Shown here piece after piece: positions 26,719 through 41,000 of a DNA stretch of 64,000 bases. The DNA comes from Bathymodiolus brooksi (lineage: Eukaryota > Mollusca > Bivalvia > Mytilida > Modiolidae), in the NCBI GenBank assembly GCA_963680875.1, contig OY804588.1, positions 64,556,397-64,620,396 of the forward strand, given 5' to 3'. The notes beneath the pieces were generated by a model. It ran no database searches. It was given only the letters and a program-made list of their open reading frames with translations, and was not told the DNA's origin. The first letter of the stretch is position 1. The number at the start of each line of letters is the position of its first letter. Position numbers and translations under genes: made by a program.

Positions 26719-29700
26719 GATTTACCGTTCTGATTACCCCTTTGATATCTTCAAACTTTTCTTGTTGGTCATTGAATTTCTTGTCATGTGATTTACAGTT
26801 CTGATTACCCCTTTGATATCTTCAAACTTTTCTTGTTGGTCATTGTATGTCCTGTAATGTGATTTACCGTTCTGATTACCCCTATGATATCTTCAAACTT
26901 TTCCTGTTGGTCATTGTATTTCCTGTCATGTGATATAACGTTCTGATGACGCCTTTGATATCTTCAAACTTTTCTTGTTGGTCATTGTATTTCTTGTCAT
27001 GTGATTTACCGTTCTGATTACCCCTTTGATATCTTCAAGCTTTTCTTGTTGGTCATTGTATTGCCTGTCATGTGATATACCGTTCTGATTACCCCTTTGA
27101 TATCTTCAAACCTTTCTTGTAGGTCATTGTATTGCCCGTCATGTGATTTACAGTTCTGATTACACCTTTGATATCTTCAAACTTTCCTTGTTGGTCATTG
27201 CATTGCCTGTCATGTGAGTTACCGTTCTGATTACCCCTTTGATATCTTCAAACTTTTCTTGTTGGTCATTGTATTTCCTGTCTTGTGATATACCGTTCTG
27301 ATTACCCCTTTGATATCTTCAAACTTTCCTTGTTGGTCATTGTATTGCTTGTCATGTGATTTACAGTTCTGATTACCCCTTTGATATCTTCAAACCTTTC
27401 TTGTAGGTCATTGTATTGCCTGTCATGTGATTTACAGTTCTGATTACCCCTTTGATATCTTCAAACTTTTCTTGTTGGTCATTGTATTTCCTGTCATGTG
27501 ATATACCGTTCTGATTACCCCTTTGATATCTTCAAACTTTTCTTGTTGGTGATTGTATTTCCTGTCATGTGATTTACCGTTCTGATTACCCCATTGATAT
27601 CTTCAAGCTTTTCTTGTTGGTCAGTGTATTGCCTGTCATGTGATTTACAGTTCTGATTACCCCTTTGATATCTTCAAACCTTTCTTGTAGGTCATTGGTA
27701 TTGCCTGTCATGTGATTTACCGTTCTGATTACCCCTTTGATATCTTCAAACTTTCCTTGTTGGTCATTGCATTGCTTGTCATGTGATTTACCGTTCTGAT
27801 TACCCCTTTGATATCTTCAAACTTTTCTTGTTGGTCAGTGTATTGCCTGTCATGTGATTTACCGTTCTGATTACCACTTTGATATCTTCAAACTTTTCTT
27901 GTTGGTCATTGTATGTCCTGTAATGTGATTTACCGTTCTGATTACCCCTATGATATCTTCAAACTTTTCCTGTTGGTCATTGTATTTCCTGTCATGTGAT
28001 ATAACGTTCTGATGACGCCTTTGATATCTTCAAACTTTTCTTGTTGGTCATTGTATTTCTTGTCATGTGATTTACCGTTCTGATTACCCCTTTGATATCT
28101 TCAAGCTTTTCTTGTTGGTCATTGTATTGCCTGTCATGTGATTTACCGTTCTGATTACCCCTTTGATATCTTCAAGCTTTTCTTGTTGGTCATTGTATTG
28201 CCTGTCATGTGATTTACCGTTCTGATTACCACTTTGATATCTTCAAACTTTTCTTGTTGGTCATTGTATTGCCTGTCATGTGAGTTACCGTTCTGATTAC
28301 CCCTTTGATATCTTCAAACTTTCCTTGTTGGTCATTGCATTGCTTGTCATGTGATTTACCGTTCTGATTACCCCTTTGATATCTTCAAACTTTTCTTGTT
28401 GGTCAGTGTATTGCCTGTCATGTGATTTACCGTTCTGATTACCACTTTGATATCTTCAAACTTTTCTTGTTGGTCATTGTATTGCCTGTCATGTGATTTA
28501 CCGTTCTGATTACCCCATTGATATCTTCAAACCTTTCTTGTAGGTCATTGTATTGCCTGTCATGTGATTTACAGTTCTGATTACCCCTTTGATATCTTCA
28601 AACTTTCCTTGTTGGTCATTGCATTGCTTGTCATGTGATTTACCGTTCTGATTACCCCTTTGATATCTTCAAACTTTTCTTGTTGGTCATTGTATTGCCT
28701 GTCATGTGATTTACCGTTCTGATTACCACTTTGATATCTTCAAACTTTTCTTGTTGGTCATTGTATTGCCTGTCATGTGATTTACCGTTCTGATTACCCT
28801 TTTGATATCTTCAAACTTTTCTTGTTGGTCATTGTATTGCCTGTCATGTGATTTACCGTTCTGATTACCCCTTTAATATCTTCAAACTTTTCTTGTTGGT
28901 CATTGTAATGCCTGTCATGTGAGTTACCGTTCTGATTACCCCTTTGATATCTTCAAACTTTTCTTGTTGGTCATTGTATTTCCTGTCATGTGATATACCG
29001 TTCTGATTACCCCATTGATATCTTCAAACTTTCCTTGTTGGTCATTGCATTGCTTGTCATGTGATTTACCGTTCTGATTACCCCTTTGATAACTTCAAAC
29101 TTTTCTTGTTGGTCATTGTATTGCCTGTCATGTGATTTACCGTTCTGATTACCACTTTGATATCTTCAAACTTTTCTTGTTGGTCATTGTATTGCCTGTC
29201 ATGTGATTTACCGTTCTGATTACCCTTTTGATATCTTCAAACTTTTCTTGTTGGTCATTGTATTGCCTGTCATGTGATTTGCAGTTCTGATTACCCCTTT
29301 GATATCTTCAAACTTTTCTTGTTGGTCATTGTATTGCCTGTCATGTGATTTACCGTTCTGATTACCACTTTGATATCTTCAAACTTTTCTTGTTGGTCAT
29401 TGTATTGCCTGTCATGTGATTTACCGTTCTGATTACCACTTTGATATCTTCAAACTTTTCTTGTTGGTCATTGTATTTCCTGTCATGTGATATACCGTTC
29501 TGATTACCCCATTGATATCTTCAAACCTTTCTTGTAGGTCATTGTATTGCCTGTCATGTGATTTACAGTTCTGATTAGCCCTTTGATATCTTCAAACTTT
29601 CCTTGTTGGTCATTGCATTGCTTGTCATGTGATTTACCGTTTTGATTACCCCTTTGATATCTTCAAACTTTTCTTGTTGGTCATTGTATTGCCTGTCATG

Positions 29701-30127
29701 TGATTTACCGTTCTGATTACCACTTTGATATCTTCAAACTTTTCTTGTTGGTCATTGTATTGCCTGTCATGTGATTTACCGTTCTGATTACCCTTTTGAT
29801 ATCTTCAAACTTTTCTTGTTGGTCATTGTATTGCCTGTCATGTGATTTACCGTTCTGATTACCCCTTTGATATCTTCAAACTTTTCTTGTTGGTCATTGT
29901 ATTGCCTGTCATGTGATTTACCGTTCTGATTACCCCTTTAATATCTTCAAACTTTTCTTGTTGGTCATTGTATTGCCTGTCATGTGAGTTACCGTTCTGA
30001 TTACCCCTTTGATATCTTCAAACTTTTCTTGTTGGTCATTGTATTTCCTGTCATGTGATATACCGTTCTGATTACCCATTTGATATCTTCAAACTTTTCT
30101 TGTTGGTCATTGTATTTCCTGTCATGT
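26222..30127. repeat. 55-monomer HOR, copy 1
   Basis: First of two full copies with a period of 3906 bp, which is 55 monomers plus 1 bp. The extra base is in a 72-bp monomer with GTCATTGGTATTG at 27691 (copy 2: 31597). Other anchors are CCTGTAATGT at 26851 and 27917 (copy 2: 30757 and 31823) and GCTTGTTATG at 26495 (copy 2: 30401). Inside the unit, a run starting at the CCTGTAATGT monomer repeats 1066 bp on (15 monomers plus 1), so a smaller duplication predates the larger one. Confidence 0.88.
27691..27703. other. 1-bp insertion monomer (72 bp)
   Basis: GTCATTGGTATTG has an extra G compared with the normal GTCATTGTATTG. It appears once per 55-monomer unit (again at 31597) and explains why that HOR alone is longer than a whole number of monomers. 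It is the only insertion monomer I recognised. Confidence 0.85.
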
Positions 30128-33100
30128 GATTTACCGTTCTGATTACCCCTTTGATATCTTCAAACTTTTCTTGTTGGTCATTGTATTGCCTGTCATGTGA
30201 GTTACCGTTCTGATTAACCCTTTGATATCTTCAAGCGTTTCTTGTTGGTCATTGTATTGCCTGTCATGTGATTTACAGTTCTGATTACCCCTTTGATATC
30301 TTCAAACCTTTCTTGTAGGTCATTGTATTGCCTGTCATGTGATTTACAGTTCTGATTACCCCTTTGATATCTTCAAACTTTCCTTGTTGGTCATTGCATT
30401 GCTTGTTATGTGATTTACCGTTCTGATTACCCCTTTGATATCTTCAAACTTTTCTTGTTGGTCAGTGTATTGCCTGTCATGTGATTTACCGTTCTGATTA
30501 CCACTTTGATATCTTCAAACTTTTCTTGTTGGTCATTGTATTGCCTGTCATGTGATTTATCGTTCTGATTACCCCTTTGATATCTTCAAACTTTTCTTGT
30601 TGGTCATTGTATTTCCTGTCATGTGATTTACCGTTCTGATTACCCCTTTGATATCTTCAAACTTTTCTTGTTGGTCATTGAATTTCTTGTCATGTGATTT
30701 ACAGTTCTGATTACCCCTTTGATATCTTCAAACTTTTCTTGTTGGTCATTGTATGTCCTGTAATGTGATTTACCGTTCTGATTACCCCTATGATATCTTC
30801 AAACTTTTCCTGTTGGTCATTGTATTTCCTGTCATGTGATATAACGTTCTGATGACGCCTTTGATATCTTCAAACTTTTCTTGTTGGTCATTGTATTTCT
30901 TGTCATGTGATTTACCGTTCTGATTACCCCTTTGATATCTTCAAGCTTTTCTTGTTGGTCATTGTATTGCCTGTCATGTGATATACCGTTCTGATTACCC
31001 CTTTGATATCTTCAAACCTTTCTTGTAGGTCATTGTATTGCCCGTCATGTGATTTACAGTTCTGATTACACCTTTGATATCTTCAAACTTTCCTTGTTGG
31101 TCATTGCATTGCCTGTCATGTGAGTTACCGTTCTGATTACCCCTTTGATATCTTCAAACTTTTCTTGTTGGTCATTGTATTTCCTGTCTTGTGATATACC
31201 GTTCTGATTACCCCTTTGATATCTTCAAACTTTCCTTGTTGGTCATTGTATTGCTTGTCATGTGATTTACAGTTCTGATTACCCCTTTGATATCTTCAAA
31301 CCTTTCTTGTAGGTCATTGTATTGCCTGTCATGTGATTTACAGTTCTGATTACCCCTTTGATATCTTCAAACTTTTCTTGTTGGTCATTGTATTTCCTGT
31401 CATGTGATATACCGTTCTGATTACCCCTTTGATATCTTCAAACTTTTCTTGTTGGTGATTGTATTTCCTGTCATGTGATTTACCGTTCTGATTACCCCAT
31501 TGATATCTTCAAGCTTTTCTTGTTGGTCAGTGTATTGCCTGTCATGTGATTTACAGTTCTGATTACCCCTTTGATATCTTCAAACCTTTCTTGTAGGTCA
31601 TTGGTATTGCCTGTCATGTGATTTACCGTTCTGATTACCCCTTTGATATCTTCAAACTTTCCTTGTTGGTCATTGCATTGCTTGTCATGTGATTTACCGT
31701 TCTGATTACCCCTTTGATATCTTCAAACTTTTCTTGTTGGTCAGTGTATTGCCTGTCATGTGATTTACCGTTCTGATTACCACTTTGATATCTTCAAACT
31801 TTTCTTGTTGGTCATTGTATGTCCTGTAATGTGATTTACCGTTCTGATTACCCCTATGATATCTTCAAACTTTTCCTGTTGGTCATTGTATTTCCTGTCA
31901 TGTGATATAACGTTCTGATGACGCCTTTGATATCTTCAAACTTTTCTTGTTGGTCATTGTATTTCTTGTCATGTGATTTACCGTTCTGATTACCCCTTTG
32001 ATATCTTCAAGCTTTTCTTGTTGGTCATTGTATTGCCTGTCATGTGATTTACCGTTCTGATTACCCCTTTGATATCTTCAAGCTTTTCTTGTTGGTCATT
32101 GTATTGCCTGTCATGTGATTTACCGTTCTGATTACCACTTTGATATCTTCAAACTTTTCTTGTTGGTCATTGTATTGCCTGTCATGTGAGTTACCGTTCT
32201 GATTACCCCTTTGATATCTTCAAACTTTCCTTGTTGGTCATTGCATTGCTTGTCATGTGATTTACCGTTCTGATTACCCCTTTGATATCTTCAAACTTTT
32301 CTTGTTGGTCAGTGTATTGCCTGTCATGTGATTTACCGTTCTGATTACCACTTTGATATCTTCAAACTTTTCTTGTTGGTCATTGTATTGCCTGTCATGT
32401 GATTTACCGTTCTGATTACCCCATTGATATCTTCAAACCTTTCTTGTAGGTCATTGTATTGCCTGTCATGTGATTTACAGTTCTGATTACCCCTTTGATA
32501 TCTTCAAACTTTCCTTGTTGGTCATTGCATTGCTTGTCATGTGATTTACCGTTCTGATTACCCCTTTGATATCTTCAAACTTTTCTTGTTGGTCATTGTA
32601 TTGCCTGTCATGTGATTTACCGTTCTGATTACCACTTTGATATCTTCAAACTTTTCTTGTTGGTCATTGTATTGCCTGTCATGTGATTTACCGTTCTGAT
32701 TACCCTTTTGATATCTTCAAACTTTTCTTGTTGGTCATTGTATTGCCTGTCATGTGATTTACCGTTCTGATTACCCCTTTAATATCTTCAAACTTTTCTT
32801 GTTGGTCATTGTAATGCCTGTCATGTGAGTTACCGTTCTGATTACCCCTTTGATATCTTCAAACTTTTCTTGTTGGTCATTGTATTTCCTGTCATGTGAT
32901 ATACCGTTCTGATTACCCCATTGATATCTTCAAACTTTCCTTGTTGGTCATTGCATTGCTTGTCATGTGATTTACCGTTCTGATTACCCCTTTGATAACT
33001 TCAAACTTTTCTTGTTGGTCATTGTATTGCCTGTCATGTGATTTACCGTTCTGATTACCACTTTGATATCTTCAAACTTTTCTTGTTGGTCATTGTATTG

Positions 33101-34033
33101 CCTGTCATGTGATTTACCGTTCTGATTACCCTTTTGATATCTTCAAACTTTTCTTGTTGGTCATTGTATTGCCTGTCATGTGATTTGCAGTTCTGATTAC
33201 CCCTTTGATATCTTCAAACTTTTCTTGTTGGTCATTGTATTGCCTGTCATGTGATTTACCGTTCTGATTACCACTTTGATATCTTCAAACTTTTCTTGTT
33301 GGTCATTGTATTGCCTGTCATGTGATTTACCGTTCTGATTACCACTTTGATATCTTCAAACTTTTCTTGTTGGTCATTGTATTTCCTGTCATGTGATATA
33401 CCGTTCTGATTACCCCATTGATATCTTCAAACCTTTCTTGTAGGTCATTGTATTGCCTGTCATGTGATTTACAGTTCTGATTAGCCCTTTGATATCTTCA
33501 AACTTTCCTTGTTGGTCATTGCATTGCTTGTCATGTGATTTACCGTTTTGATTACCCCTTTGATATCTTCAAACTTTTCTTGTTGGTCATTGTATTGCCT
33601 GTCATGTGATTTACCGTTCTGATTACCACTTTGATATCTTCAAACTTTTCTTGTTGGTCATTGTATTGCCTGTCATGTGATTTACCGTTCTGATTACCCT
33701 TTTGATATCTTCAAACTTTTCTTGTTGGTCATTGTATTGCCTGTCATGTGATTTACCGTTCTGATTACCCCTTTGATATCTTCAAACTTTTCTTGTTGGT
33801 CATTGTATTGCCTGTCATGTGATTTACCGTTCTGATTACCCCTTTAATATCTTCAAACTTTTCTTGTTGGTCATTGTATTGCCTGTCATGTGAGTTACCG
33901 TTCTGATTACCCCTTTGATATCTTCAAACTTTTCTTGTTGGTCATTGTATTTCCTGTCATGTGATATACCGTTCTGATTACCCATTTGATATCTTCAAAC
34001 TTTTCTTGTTGGTCATTGTATTTCCTGTCATGT
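30128..34033. repeat. 55-monomer HOR, copy 2
   Basis: Second full copy, 3906 bp. I found no base difference from copy 1 in the monomers I compared, including rare variants such as the GATAACTTC monomer (29089 and 32995) and GATTTGCAG (29277 and 33183). The match stops within the monomer that begins at 34034, where the next sequence switches to CCCCATTGATATC. Its last 355 bp also belong to the 31-monomer HOR. Confidence 0.87.
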
Positions 34034-35879
34034 GATTTACCGTTCTGATTACCCCATTGATATCTTCAAGCTTTTCTTGTTGGTCATTGTATTGCCTGTC
34101 ATGTGATTTACCGTTCTGATTACCCCTTTGATATCTTCAAACCTTTCTTGTAGGTTATTGTATAGCCTGTCATGTGATTTACCGTTCTGATTACCCCTTT
34201 GATATCTTCAAACTTTCCTTGTTGGTCATTGCATTGCCTGTCATGTGAGTTCCCGTTCTGATTACCCCTTTGATATCTTCAAACTTTTCTTGTTGGTCAT
34301 TGTATTTCCTGTCATGTGATATACCGTTCTGATTACCCCTTTGATATCTTCAAACTTTTCCTGTTGGTCATTGTATTTCCTGTCATGTGATTTACCGTGC
34401 TGATTACCCCATTGATATCTTCAAGCTTTTCTTGTTGGTCATTGCATTGCCTGTCATGTGATTTACCGTTCTGATTACCCCTTTGATATATTCAAACCTT
34501 TCTTGTAGGTTATTGTATAGCCTGTCATGTGATTTACCGTTCTGATTACCCCTTTGATATCTTCAAACTTTCCTTGTTGGTCATTGCATTGCCTGTCATG
34601 TGAGTTCCCGTTCTGATTACCCCTTTGATATCTTCAAACTTTTCTTGTTGGTCATTGTATTTCCTGTCTTGTGATATACCGTTCTGATTACCCCTTTGAT
34701 ATCTTCAAACTTTTCTTGTTGGTCATTGTATTGCCTGTCATGTGAGTTACCGTTCTGATTAACCCTTTGATATCTTCAAGCTTTTCTTGTTGGTCATTGT
34801 ATTACCTGTCATGTGATTTACAGTTCTGATTACCCCTTTGATATCTTCAAACCTTTCTTGTAGGTTATTGTATAGCCTGTCATGTGATTTACCGTTCTGA
34901 TTACCCCTTTGATATCTTCAAACTTTCCTTGTTGGTCATTGCATTGCCTGTCATGTGAGTTCCCGTTCTGATTACCCCTTTGATATCTTCAAACTTTTCT
35001 TGTTGGTCAGTGTATTGCCTGTCATGTGATTTACCGTTCTGATTACCACTTTGATATCTTCAAACTTTTCTTGTTGGTCATTGTATTGCCTGTCATGTGA
35101 TTTACCGTTGTGATTACCCCATTGATATCTTCAAACCTTTCTTGTAGGTCATTGTATTGCCTGTCATGTGATTTACAGTTCTGATTACCACTTTGATATC
35201 TTCAAACTTTCCTTGTTGGTCATTGCATTGCTTGTCATGTGATTTACCGTTCTGATTACCCCTTTGATATCTTCAAACTTTTCTTGTTGGTCATTGTATT
35301 GCCTGTCATGTGAGTTACCGTTCTGATTACCCATTTGATATCTTCAAACCTTTCTTGTAGGTCATTGTATTGCCTGTCATGTGATTTACAGTTCTGATTA
35401 CCCCTTTGATATCTTCAAACTTTCCTTGTTGGTTATTGCATTATTTGTCATGTGATTTACCGTTCTGATTACCCCTTTAATATCTTCAAACTTTTCTTGT
35501 TGGTCATTGTATTGCCTGTCATGTGATTTACCGTTCTGATTACCACTTTGATATCTTCAAACTTTTCTTGTTGGTTATTGTATTGCCTGTCATGTGATTT
35601 ACCGTTCTGATTACCCTTTTGATATCTTCAAACTTTTCTTGTTGGTCATTGTATTGCCTGTCATGTGATTTACCGCTCTGATTACCCCTTTGATATCTTC
35701 AAACTTTTCTTGTTGGTCATTGTATTTCCTGTCATGTGATTTACCGTTCTGATTACCCCTTTAATATCTTCAAACTTTTCTTGTTGGTCATTGTATTTCC
35801 TGTCATGTCATATACCGTTCTGATTACCCCTTTGATATCTTCAAACTTTTCTTGTTGGTCATTGTATTGCCTGTCATGT
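33679..35879. repeat. 31-monomer HOR, copy 1
   Basis: First copy of a 2201-bp unit, exactly 31 monomers with no indels. Anchors: TATAGCCTGT at 34161, 34516 and 34871, each recurring 2201 bp later; GCATTATTTG at 35438 and 37639; CCCTTTTGAT at 33697 and 35898. The three TATAG monomers are 355 bp (five monomers) apart, so a five-monomer repeat is nested inside. Private differences include CATGTCATATACC near 35806. Confidence 0.87.
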
Positions 35880-38080
35880 GATTTACCGTTCTGATTACCC
35901 TTTTGATATCTTCAAACTTTTCTTGTTGGTCATTGTATTGCCTGTCATGTGATTTACCGTTCTGATTACCCCTTTGATATCTTCAAACTTTTCTTGTTGG
36001 TCATTGTATTGCCTGTCATGTGATTTACCGTTCTGATTACCCCTTTAATATCTTCAAACTTTTCTTGTTGGTCATTGTATTGCCTGTCATGTGAGTTACC
36101 GTTCTGATTACCCCTTTGATATCTTCAAACTTTTCTTGTTGGTCATTGTATTTCCTGTCATGTGATATACCGTTCTGATTACCCATTTGATATCTTCAAA
36201 CTTTTCTTGTTGGTCATTGTATTTCCTGTCATGTGATTTACCGTTCTGATTACCCCATTGATATCTTCAAGCTTTTCTTGTTGGTCATTGTATTGCCTGT
36301 CATGTGATTTACCGTCCTGATTACCCCTTTGATATCTTCAAACCTTTCTTGTAGGTTATTGTATAGCCTGTCATGTGATTTACCGTTCTGATTACCCCTT
36401 TGATATCTTCAAACTTTCCTTGTTGGTCATTGCATTGCCTGTCATGTGAGTTCCCGTTCTGATTACCCCTTTGATATCTTCAAACTTTTCTTGTTGGTCA
36501 TTGTATTTCCTGTCATGTGATATACCGTTCTGATTACCCCTTTGATATCTTCAAACTTTTCCTGTTGGTCATTGTATTTCCTGTCATGTGATTTACCGTT
36601 CTGATTACCCCATTGATATCTTCAAGCTTTTCTTGTTGGTCATTGCATTGCCTGTCATGTGATTTACCGTTCTGATTACCCCTTTGATATATTCAAACCT
36701 TTCTTGTAGGTTATTGTATAGCCTGTCATGTGATTTACCGTTCTGATTACCCCTTTGATATCTTCAAACTTTCCTTGTTGGTCATTGCATTGCCTGTCAT
36801 GTGAGTTCCCGTTCTGATTACCCCTTTGATATCTTCAAACTTTTCTTGTTGGTCATTGTATTTCCTGTCTTGTGATATACCGTTCTGATTACCCCTTTGA
36901 TATCTTCAAACTTTTCTTGTTGGTCATTGTATTGCCTGTCATGTGAGTTACCGTTCTGATTAACCCTTTGATATCTTCAAGCTTTTCTTGTTGGTCATTG
37001 TATTACCTGTCATGTGATTTACAGTTCTGATTACCCCTTTGATATCTTCAAACCTTTCTTGTAGGTTATTGTATAGCCTGTCATGTGATTTACCGTTCTG
37101 ATTACCCCTTTGATATCTTCAAACTTTCCTTGTTGGTCATTGCATTGCCTGTCATGTGAGTTCCCGTTCTGATTACCCCTTTGATATCTTCAAACTTTTC
37201 TTGTTGGTCAGTGTATTGCCTGTCATGTGATTTACCGTTCTGATTACCACTTTGATATCTTCAAACTTTTCTTGTTGGTCATTGTATTGCCTGTCATGTG
37301 ATTTACCGTTGTGATTACCCCATTGATATCTTCAAACCTTTCTTGTAGGTCATTGTATTGCCTGTCATGTGATTTACAGTTCTGATTACCACTTTGATAT
37401 CTTCAAACTTTCCTTGTTGGTCATTGCATTGCTTGTCATGTGATTTACCGTTCTGATTACCCCTTTGATATCTTCAAACTTTTCTTGTTGGTCATTGTAT
37501 TGCCTGTCATGTGAGTTACCGTTCTGATTACCCATTTGATATCTTCAAACCTTTCTTGTAGGTCATTGTATTGCCTGTCATGTGATTTACAGTTCTGATT
37601 ACCCCTTTGATATCTTCAAACTTTCCTTGTTGGTTATTGCATTATTTGTCATGTGATTTACCGTTCTGATTACCCCTTTAATATCTTCAAACTTTTCTTG
37701 TTGGTCATTGTATTGCCTGTCATGTGATTTACCGTTCTGATTACCACTTTGATATCTTCAAACTTTTCTTGTTGGTTATTGTATTGCCTGTCATGTGATT
37801 TACCGTTCTGATTACCCTTTTGATATCTTCAAACTTTTCTTGTTGGTCATTGTATTGCCTGTCATGTGATTTACCGCTCTGATTACCCCTTTGATATCTT
37901 CAAACTTTTCTTGTTGGTCATTGTATTTCCTGTCATGTGATTTACCGTTCTGATTACCCCTTTAATATCTTCAAACTTTTCTTGTTGGTCATTGTATTTC
38001 CTGTCATGTGATATACCGTTCTGATTACCCCTTTGATATCTTCAAACTTTTCTTGTTGGTTATTGTATTTTTTGTCATGT
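35880..38080. repeat. 31-monomer HOR, copy 2
   Basis: Second copy, 2201 bp. It follows copy 1 until the last monomer, where it has TTATTGTATTTTTTG (38061) in place of TCATTGTATTGCC. Small differences include GTCCTGATTACC near 36314 and GTGCTGATT near 34397 in copy 1 only. From about 36900 this copy also matches the region that starts near 49300, at an offset of 12419 bp. Confidence 0.86.
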
Positions 38081-41000
38081 GATTTACCGTTCTGATTACC
38101 CCTTTGATATCTTCAAACTTTTCTTGTTGGTCATTGTATTTCCTGTCATGTGATTTACCGTTCTGATTACCCCTATGATATCTTCAAACTTTTCTTGTTG
38201 GTCATTGTATTTCCTGTCATGTGATATACCGTTCTGATGACGCCTTTGATATCTTCAAACTTTTCTTGTTGGTCATTGTATTTCCTGTCATGTGATTTAC
38301 CATTCTGATTACCCCTTTGATATCTTCAAACTTTTCTTGTTGGTCATTGTATTTCCTGTCATGTGATGTACTGTTCTAATTACGCCTTTGATATCTTCAA
38401 ACTTTTCTTGTTGGTCATTGTATTGCCTGTCATGTGATTTACCGTTCTGATTACCACTTTGATATCTTCAAACTTTTCTTGTTGGTCATTGTATTGCCTG
38501 TCATGTGATTTACAGTTCTGATTACCCCTTTGATATCTTCAAACCTTTCTTGTAGGTCATTGTATTGCCTGTCATGTGATTTACAGTTCTGATTACCCCT
38601 TTGATATCTTCAAACTTTCCTTGTTGGTCATTGCATTGCCTGGCATATGAGTTCCCGTTCTGATTACCCCTTTGATATCTTCAAACTTTTCTTGTTGGTC
38701 ATTGTATTTCCTATCTTGTGATATACCGTTCTGATTACCCCTTTGATATCTTCAAACTTTTCTTGTTGGTCATTGTATTTCCTGTCATGTGATATACCGT
38801 TCTGATTAACCCTTTGATATCTTCAAGCTTTTCTTGTTGGTCATTGTATTGCCTGTCATGTGATTTACAGTTCTGATTACCCCTTTGATATCTTCAAACC
38901 TTTCTTGTAGGTCATTGTATTGCCTGTCATGTGATTTACAGTTTTGATTACCCCTTTGATATCTTCAAACTTTCCTTGTTGGTCATTGCATTGCTTGTTA
39001 TGTGATTTACCGTTCTGATTACCCCTTTGATATCTTCAAACTTTTCTTGTTGGTCAGTGTATTGCCTGTCATGTGATTTACCGTTCTGATTACCACTTTG
39101 ATATCTTCAAACTTTTCTTGTTGGTCATTGTATTGCCTGTCATGTGATTTACCGTTCTAATTACTCCTTTGATATCTTCAAACTTTTCTTGTTGGTCATT
39201 GTATTTCCTGTCATGTGATTTACCGTTCTGATTATCCCTTTAATATCTTCAAACTTTTCTTGTTGGTCATTGTATTTCCTGTCATGTGATATACCGTTCT
39301 GATTACCCCTTTGATATCTTCAAACTTTTCTTGTTGGTCATTGTATTTCTTGTCATGTGATTTACCGTTCTGATTACCCCTTTGATATCTTCAAACTTTT
39401 CTTGTTGGTCATTGTATTTCCTGTCATGTGATTTACCGTTCTGATTACCCCTATGATATCTTCAAGCTTTTCTTGTTGGTCATTGTATTGCCTGTCATGT
39501 GATTTACCGTTCTGATTACCACTTTGATATCTTCAAACTTTTCTTGTTGGTCATTGTATTGCCTGTCATGTGATTTACCGTTCTGATTACCCCTTTGATA
39601 TCTTCAAACTTTTCTTGTTGGTCATTGTATTTCCTGTCATATGATTTACGTTCTGATTACCACTTTGATATCTTCAAACTTTTCTTGTTGATCATTGTAT
39701 TGCCTGTCATGTGAGTTACCGTTCTGATTACCCCTTTAATATCTTCAAACTTTTCTTGTTGGTCATTGTATTTCCTGTCATGTTATTTACCGTTCTGTTT
39801 ACCCCTTTGATATCTTCAAACTTTTCTTGTTGGTCATTGTATTGCCTGTCATGTGATTTACCGTTCTGATTACCCCTTTGATATCTTCAAACCTTTCTTG
39901 TAGGTCATTGTATTGCCCGTCATGTGATTTACAGTTCTGATTACCCCTTTGATATCTTCAAACTTTCCTTGTTGGTCATTGCATTGCCTGTCATGTGAGT
40001 TACCGTTCTGATTACCCCTTTGATATCTTCAAGCTTTTCTTGTTGGTCATTGTATTTTCTGTCTTGTGATATACCGTTCTGATTACCCCTTTGATATCTT
40101 CAAACTTTTCTTGTTGGTCATTGTATTGCCTGTCATGTGAGTTACCGTTCTGATTAACCCTTTGATATCTTCAAGCTTTTCTTGTTGGTCATTGTATTGC
40201 CTGTCATGTGATTTACAGTTCTGATTACCTCTTTGATATCTTCAAACCTTTCTTGTAGGTCATTGTATTGCCTGTCATGTGATTTACAGTTCTGATTACC
40301 CCTTTGATATCTTCAAACTTTCCTTGTTGGTCATTGTATTGCTTGTCATGTGATTTACAGTTCTGATTACCCCTTTGATATCTTCAAACCTTTCTTGTAG
40401 GTCATTGTATTGCCTGTCATGTGATTTACAGTTCTGATTACCCCTTTGATATCTTCAAACTTTCCTTGTTGGTCATTGTATTGCCTGTCATGTGATTTAC
40501 AGTTCTGATTACCCCTTTGATATCTTCAAACTTTTCTTGTTGGTCATTGTATTTCCTGTCATGTGATTTACCGTTCTGATTACCCCTTTGATATCTTCAA
40601 ACTTTTCTTGTTGGTGATTGTATTTCCTGTCATGTGATTTACCGTTCTGATTACCCCATTGATATCTTCAAGCTTTTCTTGTTGGTCAGTGTATTGCCTG
40701 TCATGTGATTTACAGTTCTGATTACCCCTTTGATATCTTAGAACCTTTCTTGTAGGTCATTGTATTGCCTGTCATGTGATTTACAGTTCTGATTACCCCT
40801 TTGATATCTTCAAACTTTCCTTGTTGGTCATTGCATTGCTTGTCATGTGATTTACCGTTCTGATTACCCCTTTGATATCTTCAAACTTTTCTTGTTGGTC
40901 AGTGTATTGCCTGTCATGTGATTTACCGTTCTGATTACCACTTTGATATCTTCAAACTTTTCTTGTTGGTCATTGTATTTCCTGTCATGTTATTTACCGT

